Origin: Parvularcula sp039818345
GTDB lineage: Bacteria; Pseudomonadota; Alphaproteobacteria; Caulobacterales; Parvularculaceae
Length of the DNA stretch: 64,000 nt
Assembly (NCBI GenBank): GCA_039818345.1
Contig: JBCBUC010000004.1
Location: 133,756-197,755 of the forward strand
Direction of reading: 5' to 3'
In this document: one piece after another, positions 18,463 through 27,886 of the stretch
Layout of the letters: every line of letters starts with the position of its first letter
Numbering within the stretch: position 1 is the stretch's first letter
Position numbers and translations under genes: made by a program
The notes under the pieces: model-generated
What the model saw: only the letters and a program-made list of their open reading frames with translations
Told to the model about the DNA's origin: nothing
Database searches by the model: none

Positions 18463-19467
18463 TCAAGCGCTTCGTGCAGCGATGATGAGACCAAGTCCAA
18501 TGATGAAACTTGCGAACATCAACATGATCAGCCGATCGGTCCCAGCGGGCGCAGCTCGGAACTCCTTCCAAACAAAAACGCCCCAGAAAGCTGCCACCAT
18601 GGTGGCGCCTTGTCCTAAGCCGTAGGCGATCGCGGGCGATGCTGCGCCTGAGGCAATGATGCTGAACGCCATCCCGAGGCTCCAGATCGCGCCGCCTAAA
18701 AGGCCCACTGCATGGAGCCACGGCGTGCCTTGACGGAAGTAGTCCGCATAGGAAACCTTTTCCCCGGTGAACGGCCGGTACATGACAAAGCTGTTCCACA
18801 CGAAATTAGAAAAGAAGAGCCCGAGCGAAAAAACAAAAACAGCGCTGTAGGGCGTCAGTTTACCCGCCTCTGGCGCGCTAAAATCGCTGGCCATGCTCTG
18901 TACGACAAAGGGATAGAAAAAACCCATCGCGATACCCGCTACCACGGAAAGAGCGAGGCCCTTGCGAACATCAACCGAACCTTCCTTGGGAAGACGGTTG
19001 TAGGCAAGAGCATTGAGAACAATCGCCACCGCCACACTCAGGACACCGGCAAAGAGGAGGATAGGATTGCCTTCGGGTGTATCGATATAGCTTTTGATCA
19101 CGCCAATGACGAGCGCGAGGCCGATGCCCACCGGGAACGCAACGGCCATGCCCGCGATGTCAATCGCAGCCACCAGGAGGATATTGGCGATGTTAAAAAC
19201 AATGCCGCCGATCAGTGCTGATCGAATCGCCTGACCGTCTGCCTGCTGCAGATCGGTCAAGAAACCCCGGCCCTCATCGCCGGTGCTTCCCAAGGTGATG
19301 CCAAGGATCAGCGACAACAGCACAACGCCGATGGAGTAATCCCAATAGAACAACGGAAAACGCCACTCGCGCGAGGCGAGCTTTTGTGTGTTGGCCCAAG
19401 AACCCCAACACAGCATGGTGATGAAGCACATGAAGACGGCGAGTGTGTAACTCTCAATAATAACCAT
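18463..19467 (-). CDS. GRP-family sugar transporter
   Basis: 334 aa integral membrane protein with about ten hydrophobic segments in two similar halves, in the drug/metabolite transporter superfamily, close to the glucose/ribose porter (GRP) and RhaT groups. Characteristic pieces are LCWGSWANTQKL at the first segment, GGIVFNIANILLVAAIDIAGMAVAFPVGIGLAL cut by short loops, and GLGQGATMVAAFWGVFVWKEF near the end. ATG at 19467 begins MVIIESYTLAVF; the extension to 19482 adds little. Substrate ribose is inferred from the downstream ribokinase. Confidence 0.82.
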   Translation of the reverse strand: MVIIESYTLAVFMCFITMLCWGSWANTQKLASREWRFPLFYWDYSIGVVLLSLILGITLGSTGDEGRGFLTDLQQADGQAIRSALIGGIVFNIANILLVAAIDIAGMAVAFPVGIGLALVIGVIKSYIDTPEGNPILLFAGVLSVAVAIVLNALAYNRLPKEGSVDVRKGLALSVVAGIAMGFFYPFVVQSMASDFSAPEAGKLTPYSAVFVFSLGLFFSNFVWNSFVMYRPFTGEKVSYADYFRQGTPWLHAVGLLGGAIWSLGMAFSIIASGAASPAIAYGLGQGATMVAAFWGVFVWKEFRAAPAGTDRLIMLMFASFIIGLGLIIAARSA

Positions 19468-19658
19468 CCGCGGTCCGTGCACTGGCTAGGTTTGGATTTC
19501 AAGACGCGGCTGCATGGCGATCACGCCAAGGCAAGAATGGTTCCAAACCACCCCGTGATCTGGGTGAATTGTCATGGGTTTGCCGCCTATATGCCGCTTG
19601 CATCGCAACGCGCCATCCTTGAACGTTGCAGTAAGATGCTCGTCGGACACTGGCGGCT

Positions 19659-21068
19659 ATGAACGCACCACTTTATTTCTTTTGCGGCATTGGCGGCAGC
19701 GGCATGCGGCCCTTGGCCGAGTATTTGCGGGCAGGCGGTCACACCGTTGCCGGCTCGGATCGGTCGTTTGACCAGGGCCGATTTCCTGATCTCGCCGATC
19801 GCCTCCGCGGTATGGGCGTTGGTCTTTTTCCACAAGATGGCAGCGGGCTGACATCGTCCGATCAGGTTTTGGTGACTTCTTCCGCCGTGGAAGCGACCAT
19901 TCCGGATGTGGCGGCTGCGCAAGACATCGGCGCGCGCCAAATGATCCGTGCCGAGCTTCTCGCTGAGCTCACCAACGGGGCCTCAACAAGTTGCGGCGTG
20001 GCGGGGACCAGCGGAAAGTCCACCACCACCGGCATGCTGGCGCATCTTTTGAGTGAGACCGGTCGCGACCCTTCCGTGGTCAACGGCGCGGTGATGCTTG
20101 GCAAGCAAGGCACCAACGACCCAGCGCAAGGCTGGCGTCGAGGCGCAAGCGATCTGTTCGTGGCCGAGGTCGATGAGAGCGACGGTTCCATCGCGCGCTA
20201 CAATCCGTCCGTGGGCGTGATCACCAATGTCTCCGAGGACCATAAGACGATGGACGAGTTGGAGGCGCTCTTTGGTGGTTACGCTGAAAGGAGCAAGCGT
20301 GCGGTTCTCGGCATCGATAGCGAGCCTGTGGCCCTGATCGCTGAGGGTTTGCCGCCGGAAAAGATAGTGACTTTCAGCCTTGGTGCACGCCCCGAGGCCG
20401 ATTTTGTTGCCCACGATATCAGGCGCGATGGCGGTTTCCTCACCGCACGGATCGAACAAAAGGGCGGCGAGCCTGTTTCCCTCCGTCTCCCCCTTATTGG
20501 GCGCTTTAATGTGGCAAACGCCCTGGCCGCTCTCGCGGCTGGGACGTTGCTGGGTGTTCCCTTGGCCGAGGGTGCGCCTAGCCTTGTGACCTTTGGCGGC
20601 ACGGCCCGTCGGCTTCAGCATGTGGGTTCTCATCGCGGCGTTACCGTGATTGATGACTTCGCGCACAACCCGGACAAGATTGGTGCATCTTTGAAGACGC
20701 TCACTGATCATTTTTCTCGTGTCTTTCTTGTCTACCAACCCCACGGTTATGGTCCACTTCGCTCTTTTAGGCCGCTTTATGAAGCGGCGTTTGCGGACGC
20801 TTTACGGCCCGTCGATTCGCTGCTGGTGACTGAGCCTGCCTATTTTGGCGGAACGGTGGAGAAGACCGACGATGCCAAGCGTTTGGTCCAAACGCTCGCT
20901 GATCAATCCTTCCAAGTGACCTATGCAGAGAATCGCGAGGCCTTCCGGTCAGTCTTGACACAGACCCAGGAGAGGGACGCTGTGGTGGTGATGGGCGCGC
21001 GCGATGACAGTCTTTCGGATTTTGCCCGCAGCCTTTTGGCCGATCTGAGCCAAGGAGAGGTGGGATGA
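19659..21068 (+). CDS. mpl: Mur ligase, probable UDP-MurNAc:tripeptide ligase (Mpl-like)
   Basis: 469 aa Mur ligase with N-terminal Rossmann region (FCGIGGSGMRPLAEYL), ATP-binding P-loop GTSGKSTTTGMLAHLL, EVDESDGSI, ITNVSEDHKTMDE and C-terminal FGGTARRLQHVG, VIDDFAHNP, YQPHGYGPLR. It could be taken for MurC, but the overlap with an LD-carboxypeptidase and the absence of a murein-synthesis cluster favour Mpl, which reattaches recycled L-Ala-gamma-D-Glu-mDAP to UDP-MurNAc. MurC versus Mpl is not decided by motifs alone. Confidence 0.75.
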   Translation: MNAPLYFFCGIGGSGMRPLAEYLRAGGHTVAGSDRSFDQGRFPDLADRLRGMGVGLFPQDGSGLTSSDQVLVTSSAVEATIPDVAAAQDIGARQMIRAELLAELTNGASTSCGVAGTSGKSTTTGMLAHLLSETGRDPSVVNGAVMLGKQGTNDPAQGWRRGASDLFVAEVDESDGSIARYNPSVGVITNVSEDHKTMDELEALFGGYAERSKRAVLGIDSEPVALIAEGLPPEKIVTFSLGARPEADFVAHDIRRDGGFLTARIEQKGGEPVSLRLPLIGRFNVANALAALAAGTLLGVPLAEGAPSLVTFGGTARRLQHVGSHRGVTVIDDFAHNPDKIGASLKTLTDHFSRVFLVYQPHGYGPLRSFRPLYEAAFADALRPVDSLLVTEPAYFGGTVEKTDDAKRLVQTLADQSFQVTYAENREAFRSVLTQTQERDAVVVMGARDDSLSDFARSLLADLSQGEVG

Positions 21069-21910
21069 AGATCGCCGTGGTGGCGCCAAGCCGGAGTTTA
21101 CCCAGGCAAGCGGCTGACCAACTTTTCTCGCTCAAAGAGAAGCACTCTGAATTAAGCAATGTCACGATCTCGATTGACGACCAGTGCTTTGCGGCCAGTG
21201 GCCATTTTGCAGGCGATGATCAGGCGCGGGCGGCGGCTTTCCTCGACGCAGCGAACGACCCAACCATTGACACGGTTTGGTTTGCCCGCGGCGGATACGG
21301 ATCGGGCCGGATCTTGCCCTTGATCCTCCCGGCACTGAGGGCTCCAGCCGCGCATAAGACCTATATTGGTTATAGCGACACGGGGTATATCTTGGCCGCT
21401 TTGGCGCAGATGGGGGTCGGCAAAAGCGTGCATGGGCCGATGGTCAGCGATCTATTGCGGCCAGGCGGAGACGATGCCGTTCTGCGCGTCTTGCGTTGGC
21501 TGGCGGCAGACAGTGAGGCGTCTCTCGAACCTTCGCTCGAGCAAGGTAAAAGGTCCTATGCCTTCAACCTCACGATCTTAGCGTCGCTGGCAGCATCCCA
21601 GTATTTACCCAACCTCGACGGCGCCGTCCTGATGATTGAAGAGATTGGCGAGCATCTTTACGCAATCGACCGAAATCTGATGACAGCCTTCTCGAGTGGT
21701 CATCTCGATCGTCTGCAGGGAATTCGTTGTGGTCGGGTCTCTGATGTCCCTCAAAACGATATAGACTTCGGTCAGTCAACTGAGGAGATTGTCCGCTCTT
21801 GGTGCGACCGTTACCGGGTCGACTATCTTGGTCCGGCTGATATCGGCCATGATGTCGACAACAAGCTGGTGCCGTTTCCTATCGCCTTTAGGCAGGCGTT
21901 GTTGCCGTAA
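21065..21910 (+). CDS. ldcA: Muramoyltetrapeptide carboxypeptidase (LD-carboxypeptidase)
   Basis: 281 aa peptidase family S66, which trims the terminal D-Ala from recycled murein tetrapeptide. Nucleophile Ser104 lies in IGYSDTGYIL, a Glu in MIEEIGEHLYAIDR (192/193), and the catalytic His262 in IGHDVDNKLVPFP. FARGGYGSGRILP is also conserved. No signal peptide, as expected for the cytoplasmic enzyme. Coupled by ATGA to the Mpl-like ligase: the tetrapeptide is trimmed here and the tripeptide is religated by its partner. Its 3' end overlaps the convergent DsbA-like gene by 23 bases. Confidence 0.9.
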   Translation: MKIAVVAPSRSLPRQAADQLFSLKEKHSELSNVTISIDDQCFAASGHFAGDDQARAAAFLDAANDPTIDTVWFARGGYGSGRILPLILPALRAPAAHKTYIGYSDTGYILAALAQMGVGKSVHGPMVSDLLRPGGDDAVLRVLRWLAADSEASLEPSLEQGKRSYAFNLTILASLAASQYLPNLDGAVLMIEEIGEHLYAIDRNLMTAFSSGHLDRLQGIRCGRVSDVPQNDIDFGQSTEEIVRSWCDRYRVDYLGPADIGHDVDNKLVPFPIAFRQALLP

Positions 21911-22520
21911 GCTTGTCGAGAATTCGGCCGTACCCGTCTGCGCCCTGGGCGCCTGAAACGACGCGTTTTTCGCCAAAGATCATGGTGGGGACGACCATGA
22001 TCCCTCGCCGGGCAAACTCTTCGGTTCGCTCTCGTACCGCCGAACCCGCGGCTTCATCGTTGGCAACGCGGCGCGCCTCGGCGGTATTTAAGCCGACCCG
22101 GTCGATCGCTTGAGCAAGAACGTCCACATCGCCGATATGGAGATTGTCGGTGAAATAGGCCTTGAAGAGGGCCATCTTGAGGTCATGCTGCTTATCAAAT
22201 CCATCAGCCCAGTGAAGAAGCTGGTGGGCCTTGAGGGTATTATAGATCCGCATACCGTCTGACCGGTTAAAGGTGATCCCCAGCTCCTCGCCTAAGGCGC
22301 GCATCCGTTGACCGCCCCCTGAGGCCGCACCGGGACCATATTTCATTTCCAAATGTTCGCGAATTTCCTGTCCCTCGTGGGGCATCCAGGGATTGAGCTC
22401 AAATGGTTCCCAAGTGATCTTGGCCTCGAGCGCACGCGTATCCAGGGCCTGCTCCAATTGTTTGTAGGCCACATAACACCAAGGACACACAACGTCTGAG
22501 ATGATGGTAATGGTCAGCAT
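21888..22520 (-). CDS. DsbA/FrnE-family oxidoreductase
   Basis: 210 aa of the cytoplasmic DsbA-like (FrnE, 2-hydroxychromene-2-carboxylate isomerase related) family. Thioredoxin-type site C12-P-W-C15 in ISDVVCPWCYVA, helical insert, then GIMVVPTMIFGEKRVVSGAQG with the cis-Pro loop. No signal peptide, so it probably acts on cytosolic thiols or polyketide-like substrates. It is 18 bases downstream of a membrane protein gene on the same strand. Confidence 0.88.
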   Translation of the reverse strand: MLTITIISDVVCPWCYVAYKQLEQALDTRALEAKITWEPFELNPWMPHEGQEIREHLEMKYGPGAASGGGQRMRALGEELGITFNRSDGMRIYNTLKAHQLLHWADGFDKQHDLKMALFKAYFTDNLHIGDVDVLAQAIDRVGLNTAEARRVANDEAAGSAVRERTEEFARRGIMVVPTMIFGEKRVVSGAQGADGYGRILDKLTATTPA

Positions 22521-22538
22521 AAAGGCTCCATGAACATG

Positions 22539-23105
22539 CTATCGGCTCGGCGTCGGTCGTGCGATCACCAGCGCCGCTCCGTAGAACACCAGATAGGCGA
22601 GCACCCACACAAGCTGCGGCCAAAGGGTGATCGATCCGTCGAGATAAGGAATAAGTTGCGGATTGGAAGCTGTTGGTTTGTACGCCCACCAACCAGCGGA
22701 GATCGCGAGCATTTCAACAAAGAAACTCTGGGCCTGACCCCAAGCGAGAAGGATGCCTAATTCTGGCCAGCTGAACCGTGCAAAGAGCTCCCGTTTCAAA
22801 ACGCGCCGGGCAATGATCGCACCAGCTATGAAAAGGCCCGCGTCCCATAGGCAGAAAACAAGCAAGACAGCCAGTCCCAAGATCAACGGGCCGTCAAACG
22901 TAAACTCCTCTCCCTCAGCTAGGGGCGCGCCGCCGGGCTCGATCTGGTAGGCCATGTCCAAGACTGTGAAACCGATCTCCCAGGTCGATCCCAACACGCC
23001 GCCAAGGATGAAAAGCCATACCCAAGACCGGGGCACCTGGGCCGCCCGTAACGCCCAGGCGAAAAGGCCTGCAATCAACAACGCGCCGACAACGAACAGT
23101 GCCAT
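22539..23105 (-). CDS. Integral membrane protein of unknown function
   Basis: 188 aa with about five hydrophobic segments (FVVGALLIAGLFAWAL; WVWLFILGGVLG; ILGLAVLLVFCLWDAGLFIAGA; a middle aromatic segment; LVWVLAYLVFYGAALVIA). Conserved-looking WDAGLFIAG and QAQSFFVEMLAISAGWWAY stretches resemble small uncharacterised membrane families, but I cannot name one. Probably co-transcribed with the FrnE-like gene. Confidence 0.7.
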   Translation of the reverse strand: MALFVVGALLIAGLFAWALRAAQVPRSWVWLFILGGVLGSTWEIGFTVLDMAYQIEPGGAPLAEGEEFTFDGPLILGLAVLLVFCLWDAGLFIAGAIIARRVLKRELFARFSWPELGILLAWGQAQSFFVEMLAISAGWWAYKPTASNPQLIPYLDGSITLWPQLVWVLAYLVFYGAALVIARPTPSR

Positions 23106-23265
23106 GGGTCGTCCCTCTCTTGGCGGTCATCGCCCCTGTTAGCCCTCGCCGGAAGGATCGTTGACGGCCGGAGACTGGCCATCGATCCCGCAAGACCTAA
23201 GCCTAGGAGCCTAGAGCGTTAGCGGGACACTGTCCAAGCCGCGAGCAGCCAACAAAAAGCGGAAG

Positions 23266-24546
23266 TCACTGGCGTTCGTACTGGACGTCCGCGAGATAGA
23301 TGAGCGTCATACCGTTGCTATAATACTCAGCCAGCGCTTCGATCCGCTGTGCCTCGGCGTCATAAAGGGCGGTGGTTGCGTTAAGAAGGTCCCGCTGTGA
23401 TGCCGCCCCGAAGGCGAATTCATCTTCGCGCAGGCGCCGCTGTTCACTCAAGGAATCGATTGCCACGTCGAGGGTGGAAAGGATGCTGCGCTGGCTATTG
23501 ACGATCGTCCAGGCAGCGGTGATTTCTTCGGTCAGCTGGGTGCGGACGATACCCGCCTGGGCCTCGGCTGCTCGAACCCGTGCTGCTGCCGCTGCGCGCT
23601 CGGCGCGCACCCTACCGCCAGAGATAAAATCAGCACGAAGATTGAGACCAAGGCGGTTAACATTGTCGGATTCGTTGGGAAAGTCCGAATACTCATTCGC
23701 CGTAAAAGCGGAGACCCGCAATTCGGGATAGCGTTCACGCCCTATCCGCTTGCGCGCGGTGCGGGCGGAGTCCGCTTGGACCTCAAGGCGCGAGACGACC
23801 GGTGACAGGGAGAGGGCGTCTGAGACCGTCTTATCAACGGAGCGATCCTGAAGACTTTCCAAAAGCTCCCCAATCCACCGCTCCGACGCGCAGACCGTCT
23901 CCGATCCCGCCAGCCGCGCGAGCCGGGCTTTAGCGAAGATCTCTTCGTTGGTGAGGCGGGCCAGGGTCAACTGGACCAAGGCAACGTTAGCCTCGACCTC
24001 GGTCAAGAGGACGGACGTCGCCATCCGCGAGTCAAAAAGAGCTTGGACCGCCTTGAGGTCCGATTCATAGGCCTCGAGCCGACGCTCAGAAATATCAATC
24101 AGTTGGCGGACGCGCCAGAGATTAACAACCGCAACTGCCGCTTCGAGAGCGGTCTCCTGATCGGCTGCAATCGTCCCGAACAAGGCCGCCTGGCGATCAA
24201 GGCGGCGCTCATCCATCGCAAGGCCGGCCGCGCCGAAGCTGAAGATATGTTGGGACGCTTGGATGCCGAGGCGGTTATCGACTTGGTTGTCGACCAAGCG
24301 TCCATCACCGACCCCCACAGTGTTCACGGTACTGATTTGTGGCAGGTAGCGGGCGCGTGCCGCTGCGACGTTGGCGGCGGCTTCATCGAATCCTGCGGCA
24401 GCAAGAGCGGTGCGCGGATCGCGCTCAAGGGCATCATTGACCACCTGCCAAATCGGCCGACAAGAGTTGGGATCCCGCGGATCAATCTGGGCTGTGGCTT
24501 TGCCAAACCCTGCGGTGGTGATGAGAAAAACTAGAAACAAACGCAT
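23266..24546 (-). CDS. TolC-family outer membrane channel of the type I system
   Basis: 426 aa with a signal peptide (MRLFLVFLITTAGFGKATAQ). Two outer-membrane-efflux repeats form the helical barrel: ALAAAGFDEAAANVAAARARYLPQISTV and the later RYPELRVSAFTANEYSD / LGLNLRADFISGGRVRAE strands, ending with long helices (QLTEEITAAWTIVNSQRS). Starts five bases after the HlyD stop. Last gene of the ABC-HlyD-TolC operon, whose expected cargo is the giant protein encoded divergently. Confidence 0.9.
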   Translation of the reverse strand: MRLFLVFLITTAGFGKATAQIDPRDPNSCRPIWQVVNDALERDPRTALAAAGFDEAAANVAAARARYLPQISTVNTVGVGDGRLVDNQVDNRLGIQASQHIFSFGAAGLAMDERRLDRQAALFGTIAADQETALEAAVAVVNLWRVRQLIDISERRLEAYESDLKAVQALFDSRMATSVLLTEVEANVALVQLTLARLTNEEIFAKARLARLAGSETVCASERWIGELLESLQDRSVDKTVSDALSLSPVVSRLEVQADSARTARKRIGRERYPELRVSAFTANEYSDFPNESDNVNRLGLNLRADFISGGRVRAERAAAAARVRAAEAQAGIVRTQLTEEITAAWTIVNSQRSILSTLDVAIDSLSEQRRLREDEFAFGAASQRDLLNATTALYDAEAQRIEALAEYYSNGMTLIYLADVQYERQ

Positions 24547-24551
24547 AGAAA

Positions 24552-25844
24552 CTAAAGGCCGCGGCGGAACGTGGTGGTGATGGGTTCAAGCAGGTAATCA
24601 AGAAACGTGCGATCAAAGCCGCTGTCGATGAAGGCTTCCACCGGCATGCCGGGGATGAACTCGAGATCGCGATCATCGATCGACGCGTCTGGCTCGAGAA
24701 GTAGTGTTGCTTCGTAATAGTTCGCCCCCGTCGCGGGGTCCGTCTTCAGGTCAGCGGAAACCTTGGTCACCCGGCCCGTCATCGATGGTGCTTTCCATGA
24801 TTTGTAGGCGGATAGGCGGGATGTTGCGACGAGACCTTCGCGGACCGAATCGCGGTCGGCTGGATTGACGCGTACCTTTGCCACGAGACTGCGCTCAGCA
24901 GGGACAATCTCCATGATCGGTTCGCCTGCACGCACCACGCCGCCGAGCGTGTTGTGGGCGAGGTTCATGACGGCCCCCGATTGCGGAGCAATGACCTGGG
25001 TCCGTTGAAGGATGTCGTCGGCGGCAGCGAAACGTTCTTCGGCGGCAAACGCCATGCGCCGAAGTTCCGTCGTTTCTGTGCTTATCTTTTCTTGGAAAGC
25101 AGCGCCGAGTTGCGTTATTTTTCTTTCAATCTCAGCAACCTGTGAAGCATTCTCTGCAGCTTCTGCTTGCAAATTGGAGAGCTCGCCCTCGAGCCTTGCC
25201 GTATCGCGTTCCAGGGTGCTCACTTCATCAACTTGAACCAAACGGCGGTCGAGGAGGTCACGCTTCAGTCGAAGTTCCGTTCGCGATGCTTCGAGTGCGC
25301 GGCGCATGCTCTGCATCTGCCTACCCCGTGCGGCGCGGCTTGAAACCAGCGTTTCGCGCTGGGCATCGAGCACAGCGATTTCGGTTTCGTGGTTTTGCCG
25401 TTGTTGTTCGAACTGCTCGCGTTGACGGTTGCGCATCTCTTGCGCCTTATCTGCTGAGATGGAGAGAAAGCTATAATCCGTGAACGATAGACCCTCTCGG
25501 CTCTCTTTCAGCGCATCGAGGCGATCGAGACCGGCAAAGAGGTTATAGAGTTCCTGGGCGATTTCGTCCCTGTCGGCCTCCGCAGCAATTCGGTCGAACA
25601 CCATCAACACGGCGCCCGCTTCGACGATATCGCCTTCACGGACATTCACTGCACGGATAATACCACCTTCAAGATGCTGCACCATCTTTCGGTTGTCTTC
25701 GACGACGAGGCTTCCAAAGGTTGCAACACCTTCGGAGAGGGGAGCTAGCCCTGCCCAGAGGAGGAAGCCACCAAGCCCTATAAAGCAAGCGACGCCTGCC
25801 CGGCGGAGCGACGTATCGGGGCTAAAAAAGCTATCAGCTGGCAC
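24552..25844 (-). CDS. HlyD-family type I secretion adaptor (PrsE-like)
   Basis: 430 aa from a GTG at 25844 with AAGGGG six bases upstream; this start overlaps the ABC-transporter stop by 11 bases. An ATG at 25868 is an alternative. One N-terminal membrane helix (ACFIGLGGFLLWAGLAPLSEG), the lipoyl half-motif GGIIRAVNVREGDIVEAGAVL, about 200 residues of periplasmic coiled coil, a second lipoyl half, and a C-terminal beta domain with IPGMPVEAFI and final LDYLLEPITTTFRRGL, typical of HlyD/PrsE. It links the inner-membrane ATPase with TolC. Confidence 0.92.
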   Translation of the reverse strand: MPADSFFSPDTSLRRAGVACFIGLGGFLLWAGLAPLSEGVATFGSLVVEDNRKMVQHLEGGIIRAVNVREGDIVEAGAVLMVFDRIAAEADRDEIAQELYNLFAGLDRLDALKESREGLSFTDYSFLSISADKAQEMRNRQREQFEQQRQNHETEIAVLDAQRETLVSSRAARGRQMQSMRRALEASRTELRLKRDLLDRRLVQVDEVSTLERDTARLEGELSNLQAEAAENASQVAEIERKITQLGAAFQEKISTETTELRRMAFAAEERFAAADDILQRTQVIAPQSGAVMNLAHNTLGGVVRAGEPIMEIVPAERSLVAKVRVNPADRDSVREGLVATSRLSAYKSWKAPSMTGRVTKVSADLKTDPATGANYYEATLLLEPDASIDDRDLEFIPGMPVEAFIDSGFDRTFLDYLLEPITTTFRRGL

Positions 25845-27600
25845 GTGCCGCCCCTTTCCGCATTTCATCAAAGTATGCTTCTTTGGTCCGCATCGAGATT
25901 TTTCCGCGGTGCAGGGTAAGAACCGAGCTGCAGGCATTGATCACGCGGACATCATGGGTGGCGACGAGCCCAATGCCGCCTGCCTCCGCGTGTTTTGCCA
26001 GGGCGGCGACGATTTCCGCGACCAAGGCCGTATCGAGCGCAGCGGTCGGTTCATCGAGGATCAAAAGCGGCGGAGAGCCAAAAAAAGCACGGGCCAAACC
26101 GACCGCCTGCCGCTGTCCACCGGAAAGGCTCGAACCCTCAGCGCCGATCGGCGTTTCGAAGGACTTGGCGAGACGCGAGATCACTGGCGCCGTCCCTGAT
26201 CGTTCCGCGGCAGCGATGACTTCCTCGTCAGCGCCTGACTGGAAGCGGGCGATGTTTTCACGCACGGTTCCGCTCAGTAGACTGATGTCTTGCGGCATGT
26301 AACCGATGTACCGACCACGGTCATCGGGATCCCAGGCGTGAATATCGACCCCGCCAAGGCGCACAACGCCCTCTGTCGGCGGCATAATCCCAGCAGCAAC
26401 GCGAAGAAGGGAGCTCTTGCCTGCGCCGCTCTCACCGATCACCGCAATCAATTCGCCTGGGCTGATCGTTAGGTTAAACTTGGGGATCAGGAGTCTCTCC
26501 TCTCCGGGTACGGACACAGAGAGGTTCTCGACTCGCAACACAGCCTCGGGTCGAGGAAGAGCAACGGATGGCGTCTCCTTGCTGAGCGCTGAAGGGATCG
26601 CCGCCTCGACCTGGCGCCAGTCGTCACGCAATTTGACCAGCTGTTTCCACTGATTGACGATTTGATCGATCGGTTGAAGCCCGCGGCCAAGAAGGATCGA
26701 CCCGGCGACGATGGAGCCTGGCGAAATCATCTGGTTAAGGACAAGAAACGCGCCAAGTCCGAGTGCACCAACCTGAAGGATTTGGCGAAGCGCTCGGCTC
26801 ACCGACGAAATAAAACCGCCCGTGTTCGATGCTGCCATCGATGTTGTGAGGCCAATCCGCTTCGCCCCCATGACCCGATCGGTGACTGCGCCAATCATGC
26901 CAAGCCCGACCACCGCCGGGGCTGACATCAAGCTTTGCCGGGCCAGTTGGCTCGCCGCGCCCTCCTGCATGCTTGCTGCTTGTAACGGCGCTTTCGTCAC
27001 TGTCTCTTGGATAATCGCAAGACCGATGAGCAAGACGGCACCCACAAGGGCAAGCGCTCCCAGCGCTGGGTGCACGAGGAAAAGCAGCACAAAGAACAGT
27101 GGCGCAAACGGCAGATCAAAAAGCGGCGCCGGGCCACCATTGATGAGCCATGCCTGAAGTCGGCTCAACGCCTGGCCCGGGTGATCCTTCGCGCTTGCAC
27201 CCTCCTTCAAGGCTTGAGAGTGAAGCGGCTTGTCGAGGCGCTCACTGAGCATCGCACCGAGGATAGCAAATGTCCGCTTCCGGCCTCCCTCCGCTGCGCC
27301 ATAAATGCCGAGAAGAAAGACAGCAATGAGGCTGAGAACGGTGAGCGTTTCATAGGAACCGGAGGTCAGCACCCGGTCATACACCTGGAGCATGTAAAGC
27401 GGCGAAACTAACATCAGTAGGTTGATCGCTAGCGTGAAGCCGAAGGCTGTTGCGATCCGTTGTTTAAAGCCGGGGCCCGCCAAAATACTCTTCAGCGTGC
27501 GCGGATCATCCGTCATCGGTGCGGCATCGAAAGCCGTGCCCGTGGCCGGACTCGTCGTTTGCTCGCCCCTCACAACGCTCTTCTTACCCCCGTCTTTCAA
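25834..27600 (-). CDS. Type I secretion ABC permease/ATPase (PrtD-like)
   Basis: 588 aa from a TTG at 27600; an in-frame ATG at 27516 (MTDDPRTLKS) is an equally likely start. Six-helix transmembrane domain (about residues 45-330: LLMLVSPLYMLQVYDRVLTS is the PrtD-type signature) and a nucleotide-binding domain with Walker A GESGAGKSSLL, Q-loop GYMPQDISLLSGTVRENIARF, signature LSGGQRQAVGLARAF, Walker B LLILDEPTAAL and H-loop ATHDV. No C39-like N-terminal domain is seen. It energises export of C-terminally signalled substrates. Confidence 0.94.
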   Translation of the reverse strand: MKDGGKKSVVRGEQTTSPATGTAFDAAPMTDDPRTLKSILAGPGFKQRIATAFGFTLAINLLMLVSPLYMLQVYDRVLTSGSYETLTVLSLIAVFLLGIYGAAEGGRKRTFAILGAMLSERLDKPLHSQALKEGASAKDHPGQALSRLQAWLINGGPAPLFDLPFAPLFFVLLFLVHPALGALALVGAVLLIGLAIIQETVTKAPLQAASMQEGAASQLARQSLMSAPAVVGLGMIGAVTDRVMGAKRIGLTTSMAASNTGGFISSVSRALRQILQVGALGLGAFLVLNQMISPGSIVAGSILLGRGLQPIDQIVNQWKQLVKLRDDWRQVEAAIPSALSKETPSVALPRPEAVLRVENLSVSVPGEERLLIPKFNLTISPGELIAVIGESGAGKSSLLRVAAGIMPPTEGVVRLGGVDIHAWDPDDRGRYIGYMPQDISLLSGTVRENIARFQSGADEEVIAAAERSGTAPVISRLAKSFETPIGAEGSSLSGGQRQAVGLARAFFGSPPLLILDEPTAALDTALVAEIVAALAKHAEAGGIGLVATHDVRVINACSSVLTLHRGKISMRTKEAYFDEMRKGAARAS

Positions 27601-27886
27601 ATGGCGAAGATGCCCGTTTTCTCCCTCTTTTCAGAGGGTTCTCGCCAGAATAGCAGAGGAACAGAAAAACCCTTTTAAATCAAGTCCGATATGCCGATCA
27701 GACACAGTCATGACACTGTTGAATAGAGTCTCTGCTGCACAGCAGCAGCAGTGATTACGTCTTTGACTGCTGCACAATGCACGATTCTGCTAACATCGTC
27801 ACTTGAGGCTCAATGGCAGCAGTGTCAGTGTTATCCTTAACACTCCGCCCACCGCACCTTTCAGGGTGGAGGCGGGGGATTGAAGT
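27601..27886. promoter_or_regulatory. Divergent control region, secretion operon / giant gene
   Basis: 286 bases between the ABC start and the giant gene. CTGCTGCAC occurs twice as a direct repeat (27732-27740 and 27767-27775); the first copy is also half of an inverted repeat CTGCTG-CA-CAGCAG (27732-27745). Just before the giant gene, CCGCCCACC (27846-27854) can pair with GGTGGAGGCGG (about 27866-27876), next to the GGGGGA ribosome-binding site. Shared regulation of secretion genes and cargo is inferred. Confidence 0.5.

Noticed and set aside
19983..20744. 253-codon minus-strand frame inside the Mpl-like gene
   Set aside because: Antisense to a ligase gene with all Mur ligase motifs; product has no recognisable features.
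27720..27840. CTG/CAG-rich segment as CRISPR or microsatellite
   Set aside because: Only two 9-base copies and a short palindrome; no regular spacers or repeat array.
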